From positions 1,529,607 through 1,593,606 of the forward strand of contig CBDCHL010000004.1 of NCBI GenBank assembly GCA_965217195.1: a stretch of DNA of 64,000 bases. Reading direction: 5' to 3'. The position numbers and the translations under genes were made by a program. How positions within the stretch are numbered: the stretch's first letter is position 1; every line of letters begins with the position of its first letter. Shown here piece after piece: positions 63,788-64,000 of this stretch. The stretch is from UBA6623 sp965217195 (GTDB taxonomy: Bacteria; Acidobacteriota; Terriglobia; Bryobacterales; UBA6623). A model generated the notes under the pieces. It was not told the origin of the DNA. It searched no databases and was given only the letters and a program-made list of their open reading frames with translations.

Positions 63788-64000
63788 GTGACGCAGGGAT
63801 CGATTCAAGCGAACGGCGTGGACTTGGCGTATTTTCGCGGAGGCACCGGCCCCCCGGTGATGGTGGTCGGTTGGTCGGGATACCACCAAATGTTTCCGGC
63901 TAGTCTGTTTGAGCGCTTCGACATAACCTTCGCAGACTGCCGCTACTTCGTCCGCTCATACCAGGCTACTCAGCAAGAGCTGGCCAGTGTCGACCTTGAC
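63788..64000 (+). CDS. Alpha/beta hydrolase, 3' partial
   Basis: Starts at GTG 63788 and runs off the window. VDLAYFRGGTGPPVMVVGWSGYHQMF resembles the first strands and oxyanion-loop region of alpha/beta hydrolases (GTGPPVxxxHG type, here WSG). Catalytic triad lies beyond the window. Same strand as the GMC gene, possibly one operon. Confidence 0.6.
   Translation, partial: MTQGSIQANGVDLAYFRGGTGPPVMVVGWSGYHQMFPASLFERFDITFADCRYFVRSYQATQQELASVDLD

Overview
The window reads as a GC-rich, gram-negative chromosome, most likely Acidobacteriota of the Solibacter/Bryobacter type. Supporting evidence is the C-terminal domain typical of Solibacter-lineage surface proteins (29024-32569), tandem DUF1080 proteins with a PQQ-like propeller protein, a DUF6152 protein, a TonB-dependent receptor with a carboxypeptidase-regulatory domain, an OmpA-like cell-wall anchor and Lpt lipopolysaccharide transport genes. 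The phylum assignment is inference; no rRNA or tRNA gene was found.

Layout. 1-2.3 kb: ribose/galactose-type ABC importer (ATPase cut by the window edge, plus permease). 2.7-5.7 kb: large OmpA/PKD/Ig-repeat envelope protein. 5.7-8.7 kb: two response regulators and a PAS histidine kinase in one operon. 8.7-13.9 kb: accessory stretch with GC-rich hairpins, a truncated Ser/Thr kinase, a 118-bp direct repeat, and a quinone-reductase-like gene interrupted by a 530-bp mini insertion sequence. 13.9-28.9 kb: core region with an M16 peptidase pair, trpS, a TPR protein, dxr-rseP, an RNA 2'-O-methyltransferase, rpoN-hpf-rapZ and a secreted protein. 29-36 kb: a large beta-propeller surface protein, then lptB and a fused LptC/LptA-like gene on the minus strand. 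36-40 kb: two small secreted carboxypeptidase-regulatory-fold proteins, an HDOD regulator and small membrane proteins.

40.5-61.6 kb is a mobile-element and gene-decay zone. It holds an integrase-type transposase, IS630 fragments in a mosaic duplication, a complete IS630 element with a classic -1 frameshift heptamer, three IS1380-type copies in different states of decay, and remnants of nadA, rpoD and nuoH beside an apparently intact ferredoxin. Embedded in it are the DUF1080-DUF1080-PQQ operon, a TonB receptor with one in-frame stop, a PepSY membrane protein and a DUF262-like fragment. The window ends with secreted proteins and a Tat-exported gluconate-dehydrogenase-type subunit 3 followed by its GMC oxidoreductase, then the start of an alpha/beta hydrolase.

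How it fits together: housekeeping clusters (rpoN-hpf-rapZ, dxr-rseP, lpt) sit beside envelope and carbohydrate/oxidation functions. The most informative novelty is structural: exact transposon boundaries, lesions that can be reconstructed, and a shared promoter/leader module found upstream of three unrelated genes. I did not find a convincing new multi-gene system such as a defence or CRISPR locus. The best leads are the shared leader module, the phased TTGCAA operator-like array, and the hairpin families with GNRA-type loops.
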